The position numbers and the translations under genes are program-made. A stretch of DNA of 63,581 nucleotides from SLQH01 sp964612995 (GTDB lineage: Bacteria > Planctomycetota > UBA11346), in the NCBI GenBank assembly GCA_964612995.1, contig CAZTGE010000004.1, forward strand, positions 1 through 63,581, read 5' to 3'. Positions within the stretch are counted from its first letter, which is position 1, and each line of letters starts with the position of its first letter. Positions 1 through 9,393 of this stretch are shown here, in pieces. The notes beneath the pieces were generated by a model. It made no database searches. It saw only the letters and a list, made by a program, of their open reading frames with translations, and was not told the DNA's origin.

Positions 1-149
1 AGGGGGCGCTGCCCCCTCGCGCCTTCGGCGCGTACCCCCACGCGCCTCGGTCGGCCGGTCGCCCGGCCAGGCCTGGCTGGGCTCCGGATGCTGCGGATGG
101 CGGTTCTGGATCTTTGGGGGACGCGTCTGGGCGAGGCGCCGTTCGCCGC
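1..149. repeat. Dispersed GC-rich hairpin repeat, copy 1
   Basis: This gene-free left edge begins with two adjacent perfect hairpins. The first has stem AGGGGGC, loop GCT and stem GCCCCCT (1-17). The second has stem CGCGCC, loop TTC and stem GGCGCG (18-32). The block runs on to about position 56. A near-identical copy lies inverted at 50615-50653 (36 of 39 bases shared with 1-39), and a longer variant lies at 28726-28864. Copy 1 is downstream of rdgB, so it could also act as a terminator, but no T-tract follows. I see no gene in the rest of the stretch. Confidence 0.65.
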
Positions 150-752
150 TCAGCGTTCTTCGGACAGCCAGGCCGCGAATCGGCGCAGGGCCTGCCCACG
201 GTGCGAGCGCGCGTGCTTCTCGTCCGGATCGAGTTCGGCCACCGTCTTGCCGCAGTCGGGCAGTAGCACATGCGGATCGTAGCCGAACCCCTCCTCGCCG
301 CGCGGGGTCGAGGTCCACTCGCCGGCGAAGGTGCCTTCCCAGGTCAGCACTTCGCAATCGGGCCGGGCGAGGGCGATGACGCAGCGGTAGTGGACAAAAC
401 GATCATCCGCCGCGCGCAGCAGCGCGTCGAGCCTGGCGTTGTTGGCCGCGTCATCGCAGGGCTCGCCAGCGAAACGGGCACTGTACACCCCCGGAGCCCA
501 GTCGAGCGCCCGGGCCTCGATGCCCGAGTCGTCGGCCAGGGTCCAGTGCCCACTGTAATGCAGGCCGGCGAGGGCCTTCTTGCTCGCATTCGCGGCGAAG
601 GTCGCGCCGTCCTCGACCACCTCGGGCAGACCGCCGACGTCCGACGGAGTCACCAGCGCGACCCCGCTCGCGGCGAGGATCTCGCCGACCTCACGGATCT
701 TGTGCGGATTGCCGGTGGCGAGGAGGATGGGCGGGACTGCCCCGGCGCTCAT
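150..752 (-). CDS. rdgB: XTP/dITP diphosphatase (RdgB/HAM1 family)
   Basis: The product hydrolyses non-canonical purine triphosphates (XTP, dITP) to monophosphate and pyrophosphate, cleaning the nucleotide pool in the cytoplasm. At 200 aa it has the family's usual length. The N-terminal LATGNPHK nucleotide-binding motif, the central DDSGIEA and APGVYSARFAG motifs, GFGYDP and the C-terminal SHRGQAL motif all occur in family order. The start codon lies in an ATGA overlap with the stop of the upstream LysM lipoprotein gene, so the two are probably translationally coupled. The gene ends about 150 bases from the window edge in a hairpin repeat that may terminate transcription. Confidence 0.95.
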   Translation of the reverse strand: MSAGAVPPILLATGNPHKIREVGEILAASGVALVTPSDVGGLPEVVEDGATFAANASKKALAGLHYSGHWTLADDSGIEARALDWAPGVYSARFAGEPCDDAANNARLDALLRAADDRFVHYRCVIALARPDCEVLTWEGTFAGEWTSTPRGEEGFGYDPHVLLPDCGKTVAELDPDEKHARSHRGQALRRFAAWLSEER

Positions 753-1072
753 CGCGTCGGCAGGACCAGCACCGTGCCTGCCGGCACCGGGCGGCTGGTG
801 ATGTCGTTGACCCGGATCAGGTCGTCGAGCGGCACGTTGTGCTGCGCGGCGATGGCGTAGAGGTGCTGCCCGGGCTCGACCACCACTTGATTGTCGCTGG
901 CCACCGGCGCCGGATCACGGCTCGCCGCGGGGGGCGGTCTGGCGCTGCCCCCGGGCGCACCGACCTGATAGGCATGCCCTCCGCGATCGGGGACGGCATC
1001 CATCGACGTGCGATAGTAATCGCAACCCCCGAGCCAGACGAGCATCAGGGCCAAGAGCGGCAGGGTACGCAT
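749..1072 (-). CDS. Small LysM-domain lipoprotein
   Basis: This 107-aa protein starts with a lipoprotein signal peptide: a short basic start, a hydrophobic Leu-rich stretch, then LGGC with Cys17 as the likely lipidation site. A Pro/Ala-rich linker of about 45 residues leads to one LysM domain (residues about 62-107) of the form VVEPGQHLYAIA...N.I.....AGTVLVLP, which in this family binds peptidoglycan or chitin-like glycans. I chose the ATG at 1072 because the signal peptide begins there; the same frame stays open far upstream, but that stretch is antisense to the glycosyltransferase. It overlaps rdgB by four bases (ATGA). The role is probably cell-wall tethering, and no specific partner can be named. 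Confidence 0.8.
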   Translation of the reverse strand: MRTLPLLALMLVWLGGCDYYRTSMDAVPDRGGHAYQVGAPGGSARPPPAASRDPAPVASDNQVVVEPGQHLYAIAAQHNVPLDDLIRVNDITSRPVPAGTVLVLPTR

Positions 1073-1218
1073 GAGCAACAGACTAGCACCGGGCCTGCGG
1101 CCGCGCAAGCCGGACCCAGCGGCCATGCAGGGGCACGACATCGCCGCGCCTCGCCGGGCCTTGATCGCTGCGACCCCCTCCCTATATCTATGCACGCACA
1201 TTTCCGGGCCGCGTGCCC

Positions 1219-1224
1219 TATAGT
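1219..1224 (+). promoter_or_regulatory. Possible -10 element upstream of the GT2/GT-C gene
   Basis: TATAGT (five of six matches to TATAAT) lies 31 bases before the ATG at 1256, in the 183-base divergent gap between the LysM lipoprotein and glycosyltransferase genes. No convincing -35 box is found at the right distance, so this is only a weak suggestion. Confidence 0.25.
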
Positions 1225-1255
1225 TTGGCGGCCGCGGCCGTCTGCGCGAGTCGCC

Positions 1256-4210
1256 ATGCCCCTCAGCCCCCTCGATCTGATCGGCCTCATCACCGTCTCG
1301 CTGCTCGGCGTGGCGATGGCAGGCATGCTGCTCTACGCGCTGCACTCGATGTGGCTGCTGTTCCATTTCCGCCGCAACTACGACCGCGCCCTGCAGGCCG
1401 AGGCCGATGAGCTGGCCACCCCGCTGCCGCCCGAGAGCGAGCTGCCGCGCGTCCTGGTCCAGCTGCCGGTGTTCAACGAACGTGATGTGGCCAGCCGGGT
1501 GATCGCGGCGGCGTGCAGGCTCGACTGGCCGCGCCACCTGCTCTCGATCCAGGTGCTCGACGACAGCACCGACGACACCACCAACATCTGTCAGGCCGAG
1601 GTCGACCGGTTCGCCGCCGCCGGCCACGACATCGTGCTCCTCCACCGCGAAGACCGCACCGGTTTCAAGGCTGGCGCGCTTCAGGAGGCGATGGCCTGCA
1701 ACGATGCGCCGTTCATCGCCATCTTCGACGCCGACTTCATCCCCCACCCCGACTTCATCCAGCGCGCCATCCGCCCCTTCCTCACGGATCCCAAGCTCGC
1801 AGTGGTCCAGGGGCGCTGGGAACACCTCAATCCGCGTGCCAACCCGATCACCCGCGCGCAGCACATCGGCCTCGACGGGCACTTCGGCATCGAACAGGCG
1901 GCGCGCGCCTGGGCCAAACTGCCACAGCACTTCAACGGCACTTGTGGCATGTGGCGCCGCGAAGCGATCGATGCAGCCGGCGGCTGGGAACACGACACGA
2001 TCACCGAGGACATCGACCTCTCCTACCGCGCGCTGCTGGCTGGCTACCACAACACCTATCGCCTGGGCATGGACGTACCCGGCGAGCTGCCCGAGGATAT
2101 CGACTCGTGGCGCAACCAGCAGTTCCGCTGGGCCAAGGGCTCGACCCAGGTGGCCAAGAAGCTGCTCGGACGGGTGTGGGCCTCGGACTGGAGCCTGCAT
2201 CACAAGTTCTCGGCCACGATGCACATGACCCACTACTGGGTCAACGCGCTGGTGACGCTCTCGCTGGTGGTCGGGCCGCTGGCGCTGTGGCTGATGCCCT
2301 ACCGCCCGGTGCCGGTGGTGATCCTCAGCGTGCTGGCGATCGCGCTGGGCATGTTCGCCTCCTTCTCCATCTACATCCACAGCCAGCGGCGTCTGCGCGG
2401 GTCGGGCTGGAAACGGATCCTGGGCGACATGCCGGTGCTAGCCGCCATGGGCACCGGGCTGGCGTTGTCCAACACCCGCGCGGTGATCGAGGCTTTCGCC
2501 GGGGTGATCAGCCCCTTCGTGCGTACGCCGAAGAAGGGTGCCGGCGGTGGCAGCTACCGTGCCTCCACCCACAGCGGCATCCCCGAGTGCCTCGCCTCGC
2601 TCTGGGCGCTGCTCGGCCAGATCGTCGGCATCACCGTGTTCGCACCGATCTTCCTCGTGTTCATCAGCGGCTTCGCCTGGGTCGGTGTGCTCTCGCTGCG
2701 CAACTGGTGGCAGCGCACCATACGCCCGGCGATCGCACATCCGCGCGGCCCCGACGGCGAACCGCTGGTCCGGCGCGCCTGGCTCCATCTCGGCGTGGTC
2801 GGCCTGCTCTCGCTCGGCTGCTACATCCTGCTCGCCGCCTACCCCGGCAACTGGCGCGATGCTCCACTGCTGTTCACCGGCGTCGGCCTCGCCCTCGGCG
2901 TACTCTACCTCGCCGCGGTGACCACAACCCGTCTGCGGCCAAACGGTCGCGGCACCTTCCTGGTCATCACCATCGCCGCGCTCGCCTTCCGCCTCACCAC
3001 GCTCGGCCCGCCCCTGTCCTGGGATCAGCCCCAGCCGCCCGCGACCGGGCCGGTGGTCACCGAACTCGCGCGTAAACCGGGGCCGGGCATCGAACCCGGA
3101 GCGATGGTCGGGCGCTACATCGTCGAGGGCAGCCAGGTGCGCCAGTCGGTCAACCCCTACGCCCTGGACCCCGACGACCCCGAGCGACTCGACATCCTCA
3201 GCTGGGAGGAGCAGCAGACGGCCGGGGCCTTCATCGAGAAGTCGCTCAACGTCGACCGCGACGCCTGGGACTTCGTCGATGCGCCCGGCACCCTGCTCTC
3301 GGCAACCATCCTCGCCCACGCCAGCCCGAACCCCTGGATGTTCAAGCTGGCCGCTTTCGTCTGCGAAGCCATCGCGCTCTCGCTGGTCATCGGCATGCTG
3401 GTGCGGCGCTTCCTGCCGCCGGCACTGTGTGTCGCCCTGGCCTGGAATCCGCTCGGCCCCCTGTTCCTCACCGGTCAGGGCAATCTCGCCGCGCTGGCCA
3501 TCCTGCTGCTCGCGTTGGGGCTGGCCTGGAGCGAGAAGGGCCGTCCCTTCGGTTCGGCGGTGAGTCTGACCCTCGCAGCGCTGGTCAAGCCGATCATCGG
3601 CTTCGCCATGCTCGTGCGCCTGCCGCGTTGGAACTGGCGCCTCTGGGCGATACCGCTGGCGATCCTCACCGCGGCCTACATCCCGCTGATCCTCGCCGGC
3701 GCACCGCTGATGACTGCATTCGGTGACGCCGGCACCGCGCCCGGCGTGCTGATCCCCCTCCTGCGCGCGCTGCTCGACGACCCCTCGCTCGGCCCGGGAC
3801 AGCTCGATCCGGTGATCACCGCGGCCCTCGCCTCCTTCTTCGTGCTCGGCAGCGTGCTCATCGTCTACTTCGCACGCCGCCTCGGCGACCACGACCCCGC
3901 GATGGTCCTCGCCCGGCTCTACGCCCTGCTGGTCATCTGCCTGCCGACCTTCGCCCCCTGGCAGCTCGCTCCGCTGGTGCTGCTGCTCCCCTTCACCCGC
4001 AGCTTCGGCTTCATGTTGTGGACGGCGATGGCTCCGGCCTACTGGCTCTACGGCCTCCAGGACGGCAGCGCGCAGCTGGTCGCGGCCGGCCAGATGATCG
4101 ACCCGATGTGGATCACCGTCCTCGCCCACGCCCCCGGTCTCGGCGTGGTCGGCTGGGAGGTCTTCGGCCGACCCGGGCGCAGCCTGCTGCCCGGCACGGC
4201 GAACGCCTGA
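1256..4210 (+). CDS. Membrane glycosyltransferase: GT2 domain fused to a GT-C-like polytopic domain
   Basis: This 984-aa membrane protein appears to hold two glycosyltransferase modules. The first half starts with a membrane helix (residues about 8-30), then a GT2 (GT-A fold) catalytic domain with VFNE, LDDSTDD, the DxD-type FDADF (about 157), TEDIDLS (about 250) and QQFRW (about 287), the D,D,D,QxxRW pattern of processive or ceramide-type transferases. Several membrane helices follow. The second half (from about residue 550) is polytopic and has a VNPYALDPDD segment (about 632), an acidic loop pattern of GT87/GT39-type polyprenol-phosphate-sugar mannosyltransferases. The N-terminal half could elongate a lipid-linked glycan and the C-terminal half add a branch on the other face. 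That division of labour is inference. An upstream in-frame ATG exists but lacks support. Confidence 0.8.
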   Translation: MPLSPLDLIGLITVSLLGVAMAGMLLYALHSMWLLFHFRRNYDRALQAEADELATPLPPESELPRVLVQLPVFNERDVASRVIAAACRLDWPRHLLSIQVLDDSTDDTTNICQAEVDRFAAAGHDIVLLHREDRTGFKAGALQEAMACNDAPFIAIFDADFIPHPDFIQRAIRPFLTDPKLAVVQGRWEHLNPRANPITRAQHIGLDGHFGIEQAARAWAKLPQHFNGTCGMWRREAIDAAGGWEHDTITEDIDLSYRALLAGYHNTYRLGMDVPGELPEDIDSWRNQQFRWAKGSTQVAKKLLGRVWASDWSLHHKFSATMHMTHYWVNALVTLSLVVGPLALWLMPYRPVPVVILSVLAIALGMFASFSIYIHSQRRLRGSGWKRILGDMPVLAAMGTGLALSNTRAVIEAFAGVISPFVRTPKKGAGGGSYRASTHSGIPECLASLWALLGQIVGITVFAPIFLVFISGFAWVGVLSLRNWWQRTIRPAIAHPRGPDGEPLVRRAWLHLGVVGLLSLGCYILLAAYPGNWRDAPLLFTGVGLALGVLYLAAVTTTRLRPNGRGTFLVITIAALAFRLTTLGPPLSWDQPQPPATGPVVTELARKPGPGIEPGAMVGRYIVEGSQVRQSVNPYALDPDDPERLDILSWEEQQTAGAFIEKSLNVDRDAWDFVDAPGTLLSATILAHASPNPWMFKLAAFVCEAIALSLVIGMLVRRFLPPALCVALAWNPLGPLFLTGQGNLAALAILLLALGLAWSEKGRPFGSAVSLTLAALVKPIIGFAMLVRLPRWNWRLWAIPLAILTAAYIPLILAGAPLMTAFGDAGTAPGVLIPLLRALLDDPSLGPGQLDPVITAALASFFVLGSVLIVYFARRLGDHDPAMVLARLYALLVICLPTFAPWQLAPLVLLLPFTRSFGFMLWTAMAPAYWLYGLQDGSAQLVAAGQMIDPMWITVLAHAPGLGVVGWEVFGRPGRSLLPGTANA

Positions 4211-4219
4211 TCAGCGGAT

Positions 4220-5119
4220 ATGGCTTCGGCGATCACGCTCTTCGTCGCCGCCCGTCCGCAGTTCCTGCCGGTGGTCCTGCTTCCGTTGGTCGCGGCGATC
4301 GGTCTCGCCGCACGCCACGGCTCCGAGCCGCAGACCTGGATGGTGGTCCTGTTGCTGATCGGCGGCATCTGCGTCCAGTCCGGTGCCAACCTGCTCAACG
4401 ACTACTATGACCACCTCAGCGGGGTCGATGACAACAATCCCGATCCGGTGCCCCCCTTCGCCGGGGGCAGCCGCTTCATCCAGGAACGCCGGTTGCGGCC
4501 GCGCGATATCTGGTGGACCGCCTGGGGGTGCCTCGCCATCGCCGTGGCCATCGCCTGGATCCTCGCCGCGGTCACCACCTGGCTGATGCTGCCGCTGCTC
4601 GCGGTGGGGCTGCTCTCTGCGGTGGCCTACTCTGCTCCGCCTCTGAAGCTCGACTACCGCGGACTCGGCCTGCCGGTGATCATGCTCGATTTCGGCATCC
4701 TGCCGGTGCTCTGCGCCTATCGCATCGCTGGCGACCGCTGGTCCTGGGATGCGGTGCTGCCGGCCGCGGTCGTCGGGCTGCTCGCCGCCAACATCCTGTT
4801 CGCGGCCGAGTTCCCCGACCGCCAGGCCGATGCCGCCGGCGGCAAGCGGACGGTGGTGGTGCGCTGGGGCCCGGCGACCTGCGCCCTGCTCCATCTCGGG
4901 TTCGCGCTCGCCGCGCTGGGCCTGCTCGGCATCGCGGTGCACCTCGATCAACTGCCGCCGCTGGCGCTGCTCGGCCTGCTCGCGGCGATCCCCGCCGCGC
5001 TGGCCTTCCGGACGCTGCGTCGGCGCCGGGAACCCCGTGGCTACGTGCCGGGCGTGCAGATGGCGATCCTTACGCATCTCGCCGTGACCGCCGCGATCAC
5101 GCTCGCCGTCTGGAGCTGA
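4220..5119 (+). CDS. menA: UbiA-family prenyltransferase, MenA-like
   Basis: This 299-aa integral membrane prenyltransferase carries both Asp-rich motifs that bind Mg-prenyl diphosphate: NDYYD (residues 60-64) and DRQAD (200-204). The second is followed by GGKRTVVVRWG, a pattern typical of MenA, which attaches the isoprenoid tail to 1,4-dihydroxy-2-naphthoate in menaquinone synthesis. About eight hydrophobic segments are visible. It starts nine bases after the glycosyltransferase stop, so it is probably co-transcribed. No other quinone gene lies nearby, so a different aromatic or polyol acceptor cannot be excluded. Its stop abuts the convergent stop of the next gene without spacing (palindrome TGATCA at 5117-5122). 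Confidence 0.75.
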   Translation: MASAITLFVAARPQFLPVVLLPLVAAIGLAARHGSEPQTWMVVLLLIGGICVQSGANLLNDYYDHLSGVDDNNPDPVPPFAGGSRFIQERRLRPRDIWWTAWGCLAIAVAIAWILAAVTTWLMLPLLAVGLLSAVAYSAPPLKLDYRGLGLPVIMLDFGILPVLCAYRIAGDRWSWDAVLPAAVVGLLAANILFAAEFPDRQADAAGGKRTVVVRWGPATCALLHLGFALAALGLLGIAVHLDQLPPLALLGLLAAIPAALAFRTLRRRREPRGYVPGVQMAILTHLAVTAAITLAVWS

Positions 5120-8100
5120 TCAGAAGGCGAAACCGATCGCGCCGTGCAGGGCCCAGGCGTCGTCGGCGGCGAAGCGCTCGCCAGGATTCCACGCCCAGTC
5201 GACCCGCAGCGGACCGATCGGGGTATACCAGCGCACTCCCAGGCCCACCGCCTGGCCGACGGGGCCGGACAGGTGCCAGGTATCCTCGTTGAGCACGCCG
5301 ATGTCGTAGAACACCGCCGTGTGCCAGGCGCCGTAGATCCGGATACGGGCCTCGGCGCTGGCATGCGCGGCCGTGCGCCCACCGATGGAGTCGCCCGAGC
5401 TCGGATTGACCGGGCCCAGCTCCTGGTAGTCGAAGGAGCGCACGCTGTTGGCGCCACCGAGGAACAGGCGCTCCTGGATCGGCAGCTTGTCTTCCTCGCC
5501 GAGCACGTCGCGAGTGACGTAAGCGCCACCGAGGCTGAACACCAACCAGGGCCGGTTGGGCGTCGCACTCTTGATGATCGGGAAGTGCATCGCGCTCTCG
5601 ACGTCGTATTCGACCACGTCGATCTCGCTGCCCAGCGCTGGAATGCTCCAGCGCACGCGACCTGACAGCTCCCAACCGCTGGTCGGCTGCAGCTGATGGT
5701 TGCGCAGATCGATGTTCCCACCCAGGCCGAGCCAGCTGGTACGGATCTTCTCCTCTTCAGAGCCGGCGATGCCGCCGGTGACCTCGTCCGCCTCCTGGAT
5801 CTCATAGCGATAGCTGCTCTCGAGCCAATAGGAACGGCCGAAGAACTGGCGATGCGAGAGACCCGCACCCCAGACCCTGCGTTCGAAGCTGGGCTCCTCG
5901 CGGTACTCGTAGTCCGCGGCCAGGCGCAGACGCTGATTGGGGCCGAGGATGCCGGCGAGCAGATCGGTGTCACGCATCTGGCTCGAGGCGCGGAAACTGC
6001 GCATCGAAGCGGTCAGGTCGACATCCCAGTACCGGCCCCGGCCCATGAGGTTGCGATCGCTGTACCGGATGCCTCCGCGCAACTGTTCCCACGATCCCCA
6101 GCCGAGATGCAGGTCGAACGAACGGCTGTGCCCCTCCTCCACCGCCACTTCCACGTCGGCCTCCCGCCGCGAGCCATCCCCGGCAGGCTCGCCGTCGGCG
6201 TCTGGCTCGTGGAGCACGAGCTGGGTATCCACACGCGACATGATCCCGGTCGCCAACAAGCGGCGCTCAGCCTTCTGCAGCTTGCTCTCGTCGAGCAGCT
6301 CGCCAGCCTCGATGTCGAACAGGCGCTTGAGGAAGCTCTCGCGCGTCCGCCGCAGGCCGGTGAACTGCAGGTTGCCCAGTACCAGCCGCGGGCCGGGGTC
6401 GATCGCCACGCGCAACCGCACCATCCCGACCTCGCCGATGTCCTCCTCGATACTGATCTCCGGACGGTGATAGGCGGCGTCTTCCAGGATACCGCGCAGT
6501 CGCGCCTCGACGATCTTGGTCAGGCGCGGATGATAGAGGGTTCCGCATTCGGGGATGCCCTGTTCGCGTAGCCGACGCAGTAGATCCTCGTCGTCCAGGT
6601 CTATCTCCAGCGTCGACCCGCAGACCTCGTAACGCAGACCCTCGCGGATGAACACGGTCACATCGACAGTCCCCGTGTCCTCGCGCCAGGCGAGCTCGTG
6701 ACGGATGAACTCGACCTCGATGTGGCCCGAGAGCACGTAGTGGCGGCGGATCCGGTCGAGGTAATCGTCGAGTGCGCTGCGGCTGTAGGGTGGCGCGGCC
6801 AGCCCCAGGGCCCCCGCACTGCCGAGCAGCTTCTGCAACTGGGCATCCTCGATCGCGGCATTGCCGAAGAAGCGCAGCGCGCCGAACAACCAGCGTCGTC
6901 CCGGCTTGAAGGTGAACACCACCTTGCGCGGACGATCGCCATCGCCGATGAACTCGTAGGCGACCTCGGCGTCGGGATGGCCACGTTCCAGCATCCGCGT
7001 ACGCAAGGTGTAGGCGGCGTCTTCGCAGGCGGCGCGACTGAAGTCGTGCTCGAGGAAGTTGCGCCGGTCATGGGTGACCAGCTCGCGGATCCGCCCCAGC
7101 GAGAACCCTGGCACCTGCTCGTAGCCACGGAACTCCCAGGGCACGCTATCGCTGGCGAACGGGTCGCTGCGCGTGCTGGTCTCGTCGCTCGGCGGCGGCT
7201 GGCCGAAGACGTAGCGCCAGATCAACCCGGCGTTGTAGTGCTCATACTCGTCACGCTCAGCGAACAGGTGATAGCGCCGCCACAGGCGGTACTCGATCCG
7301 CCCGGTGGTGACATCCTCCTCGCCCCACAGACCACCGACCTCGAGACTGACCCGATCGAGAATGCCCTTCTGGGTCGGGTCGCCGCGACCGAACAACCCG
7401 CGGGAGAGCTCCTTGGCCATGTAGCTGGCCAGCGCGCCGGCAGCATCGCCCAGACCCTCCTGCTCGGCGGTGGCCCGGGTCATGCCTGTGGTGGCCAGCA
7501 GCAGCGCCTCGTCCGGCGGCAGCGGCGGGACCGTGCTCGCCGCGAGCTCCGGATCGGACAGGTGCCCGGTGACGATCAGCGTGACCTCGTAACGGCCCGG
7601 ATTGGCGGTGGCCACGATCGAGAGCAGCGGGTCGAAATGACTCGTCTGGGTGAATTCGACCCGGCCGCGATCGATCCGATAGGTGGCGAAGGGCAGATCG
7701 GCGATGCCTTCATTGATATAGATCGCCCCGGTGGGGATCGGCAGCGCACCGGTGCCGCCGATGTGCAGGTCCAGCCCCAGGTCGCCATTGAACACGTCGG
7801 TGAACAACCGGATCGCCGGGGTTCCCGCCTCTTCGCCAGCGAAGGGCCCCGATTGGACGTCGATATCCAACTGCATCGAGGCCAGCGGCTCGACCGGCAG
7901 TTCGAACAGCTGGAGGTGTTCCTCGCGCACGCTACCTTCGCCGCCGAGATAGAACAGGCGGATGGGGTCGCGGTAGAGCATGTTGGTGATCCCCACCCGA
8001 CCCTCGAGTCGCATCGGCCCCGCGGCGCGCAACAAGGTCAGATCGAGGTCGGCCCGCAGCCGCAGCTCCGGCTTCTGCGTCAGGAGCACGTTGCGCCCTT

Positions 8101-9352
8101 CGATCCGCAGGCGATAGCCCTCCTCGGAAGCCTCGCCCTCGATCGTCAGCGGCTCGCCGCCGAGCATGCCATCGAAACGCTCCAATCGGATCGCATCGCC
8201 ATCGAAGGCCACCGTACCGGATCCCTCGGTGACCGGCGGTATCATCGTCCGCGAGCGCAGCGAGAGATCGCGGAGCATCAGCCGCGACTCGCCGAGGGTG
8301 AAGGCGGTTTCGAGGTACTCGATGCCGTTGCCCTCCCAGGCCCACTTGCGCGCATCGAGCCGCCCCTCCCACAGCCAGTCGCCGTGTCGCCGCTCACCGT
8401 CGAGTGTCACGCTCAGCTGCCCGCTCTCCGGCAGCACGTCATCGCTCACGCCGTAGACCCCGGCGACCTCGCGGACCGCCATGGCGTCGACGCCGCTCAG
8501 CCGGACGTGACCGCTGCGCGGTTCGATCTCGGCCGACAGGCGAGCATCGCCCACCTGCAGGTCGGCATCGAACATCCAGTAGCCCTGCCGGTCGCTGGTC
8601 AGCGTGACCCGATCGATGATCACGCCGGGAACGGTTCCGTTGAGTGAGATCAACGATTCGTCGCGCCGCAGGCGCAGATCGACCGGTCCATGTGACGTCT
8701 CGGCCTTGAGCTCGCCACCATGGTTGTCGACCGCGAATGCGACGTGTCGCAGCGACAGGTCGCCGACGCGCAGACTGCCGTCGGCACGCATGCTCGGCAC
8801 CTGTAGCGCGAACAGCCGCTCGGGCAGCGAGGCGAGCGAGAGATCCGAGCCTCCGTCCGACTCCTCGCCACGCGCCGGCACGACGTGGATCCGGGCTTCG
8901 CTGACATCGATGTCCACGAGCGCGTCGAGCCCGTCGCCGCTGATCAGCCCGGGCAACGAGAAATCGACCGCGATCGACTCGGCCGCGAGCTGCGTCAGCG
9001 GCCCGTCGCCGGCTTCGATGGTCTGCAGCCCCTCGATGCGGATGCGCGAAAACAGGTCGCCGCGCACCGCCTCGACCCGATACCGACCGCCGAGCTGCAC
9101 ATGCAGCTGCCATTCGACCAGCCGGGCCAGCGGCCGGGCCAGGACCTGATCGCGCAACAGATAGGCCAGCAGCACCAGGGACACCAGCACGAGCACCGAC
9201 CACCGCGCCCAACGCAGTAGCCGACGCCACCACGAACGCCGCGAATCGCGTCGCCGGATCGGGCCCGACGCGACCGCACGACGATCCCGGGCGCGCGAGC
9301 GCCTGAACAGCGGAAAACGGCCCAACGAGAACACGGTGCCATTGTTGGCCAA
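5120..9352 (-). CDS. TamB-like / Omp85 (TamA-like) fusion protein
   Basis: This 1410-aa protein joins both halves of a translocation and assembly module. The N-terminus has a basic stretch and one membrane helix (about 47-70). It is followed by about 550 residues of AsmA/TamB-type beta-rich repeats, ending in the DUF490 signature LSDPELAASTVPPLPPDEALLL...TG (about 597-625). From about residue 760 come POTRA-like repeats, for example the segment with FGALRFFGNAAIED and the one with LVLGNLQFTGLRRT. An outer-membrane barrel follows from about 1070, with the lid-loop motif VRSF (about 1304; usual form VRGF/Y) and a C-terminal Phe. In other bacteria TamA and TamB are separate chains that span the periplasm and help insert outer-membrane proteins and move lipids. 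The gene lies 41 bases after the ABC ATPase and may share its transcript. Confidence 0.85.
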   Translation of the reverse strand: MANNGTVFSLGRFPLFRRSRARDRRAVASGPIRRRDSRRSWWRRLLRWARWSVLVLVSLVLLAYLLRDQVLARPLARLVEWQLHVQLGGRYRVEAVRGDLFSRIRIEGLQTIEAGDGPLTQLAAESIAVDFSLPGLISGDGLDALVDIDVSEARIHVVPARGEESDGGSDLSLASLPERLFALQVPSMRADGSLRVGDLSLRHVAFAVDNHGGELKAETSHGPVDLRLRRDESLISLNGTVPGVIIDRVTLTSDRQGYWMFDADLQVGDARLSAEIEPRSGHVRLSGVDAMAVREVAGVYGVSDDVLPESGQLSVTLDGERRHGDWLWEGRLDARKWAWEGNGIEYLETAFTLGESRLMLRDLSLRSRTMIPPVTEGSGTVAFDGDAIRLERFDGMLGGEPLTIEGEASEEGYRLRIEGRNVLLTQKPELRLRADLDLTLLRAAGPMRLEGRVGITNMLYRDPIRLFYLGGEGSVREEHLQLFELPVEPLASMQLDIDVQSGPFAGEEAGTPAIRLFTDVFNGDLGLDLHIGGTGALPIPTGAIYINEGIADLPFATYRIDRGRVEFTQTSHFDPLLSIVATANPGRYEVTLIVTGHLSDPELAASTVPPLPPDEALLLATTGMTRATAEQEGLGDAAGALASYMAKELSRGLFGRGDPTQKGILDRVSLEVGGLWGEEDVTTGRIEYRLWRRYHLFAERDEYEHYNAGLIWRYVFGQPPPSDETSTRSDPFASDSVPWEFRGYEQVPGFSLGRIRELVTHDRRNFLEHDFSRAACEDAAYTLRTRMLERGHPDAEVAYEFIGDGDRPRKVVFTFKPGRRWLFGALRFFGNAAIEDAQLQKLLGSAGALGLAAPPYSRSALDDYLDRIRRHYVLSGHIEVEFIRHELAWREDTGTVDVTVFIREGLRYEVCGSTLEIDLDDEDLLRRLREQGIPECGTLYHPRLTKIVEARLRGILEDAAYHRPEISIEEDIGEVGMVRLRVAIDPGPRLVLGNLQFTGLRRTRESFLKRLFDIEAGELLDESKLQKAERRLLATGIMSRVDTQLVLHEPDADGEPAGDGSRREADVEVAVEEGHSRSFDLHLGWGSWEQLRGGIRYSDRNLMGRGRYWDVDLTASMRSFRASSQMRDTDLLAGILGPNQRLRLAADYEYREEPSFERRVWGAGLSHRQFFGRSYWLESSYRYEIQEADEVTGGIAGSEEEKIRTSWLGLGGNIDLRNHQLQPTSGWELSGRVRWSIPALGSEIDVVEYDVESAMHFPIIKSATPNRPWLVFSLGGAYVTRDVLGEEDKLPIQERLFLGGANSVRSFDYQELGPVNPSSGDSIGGRTAAHASAEARIRIYGAWHTAVFYDIGVLNEDTWHLSGPVGQAVGLGVRWYTPIGPLRVDWAWNPGERFAADDAWALHGAIGFAF

Positions 9353-9393
9353 CTGCGGGAGCTGTCAGCCCAATTCCGTGGAAGACCGGGCAA

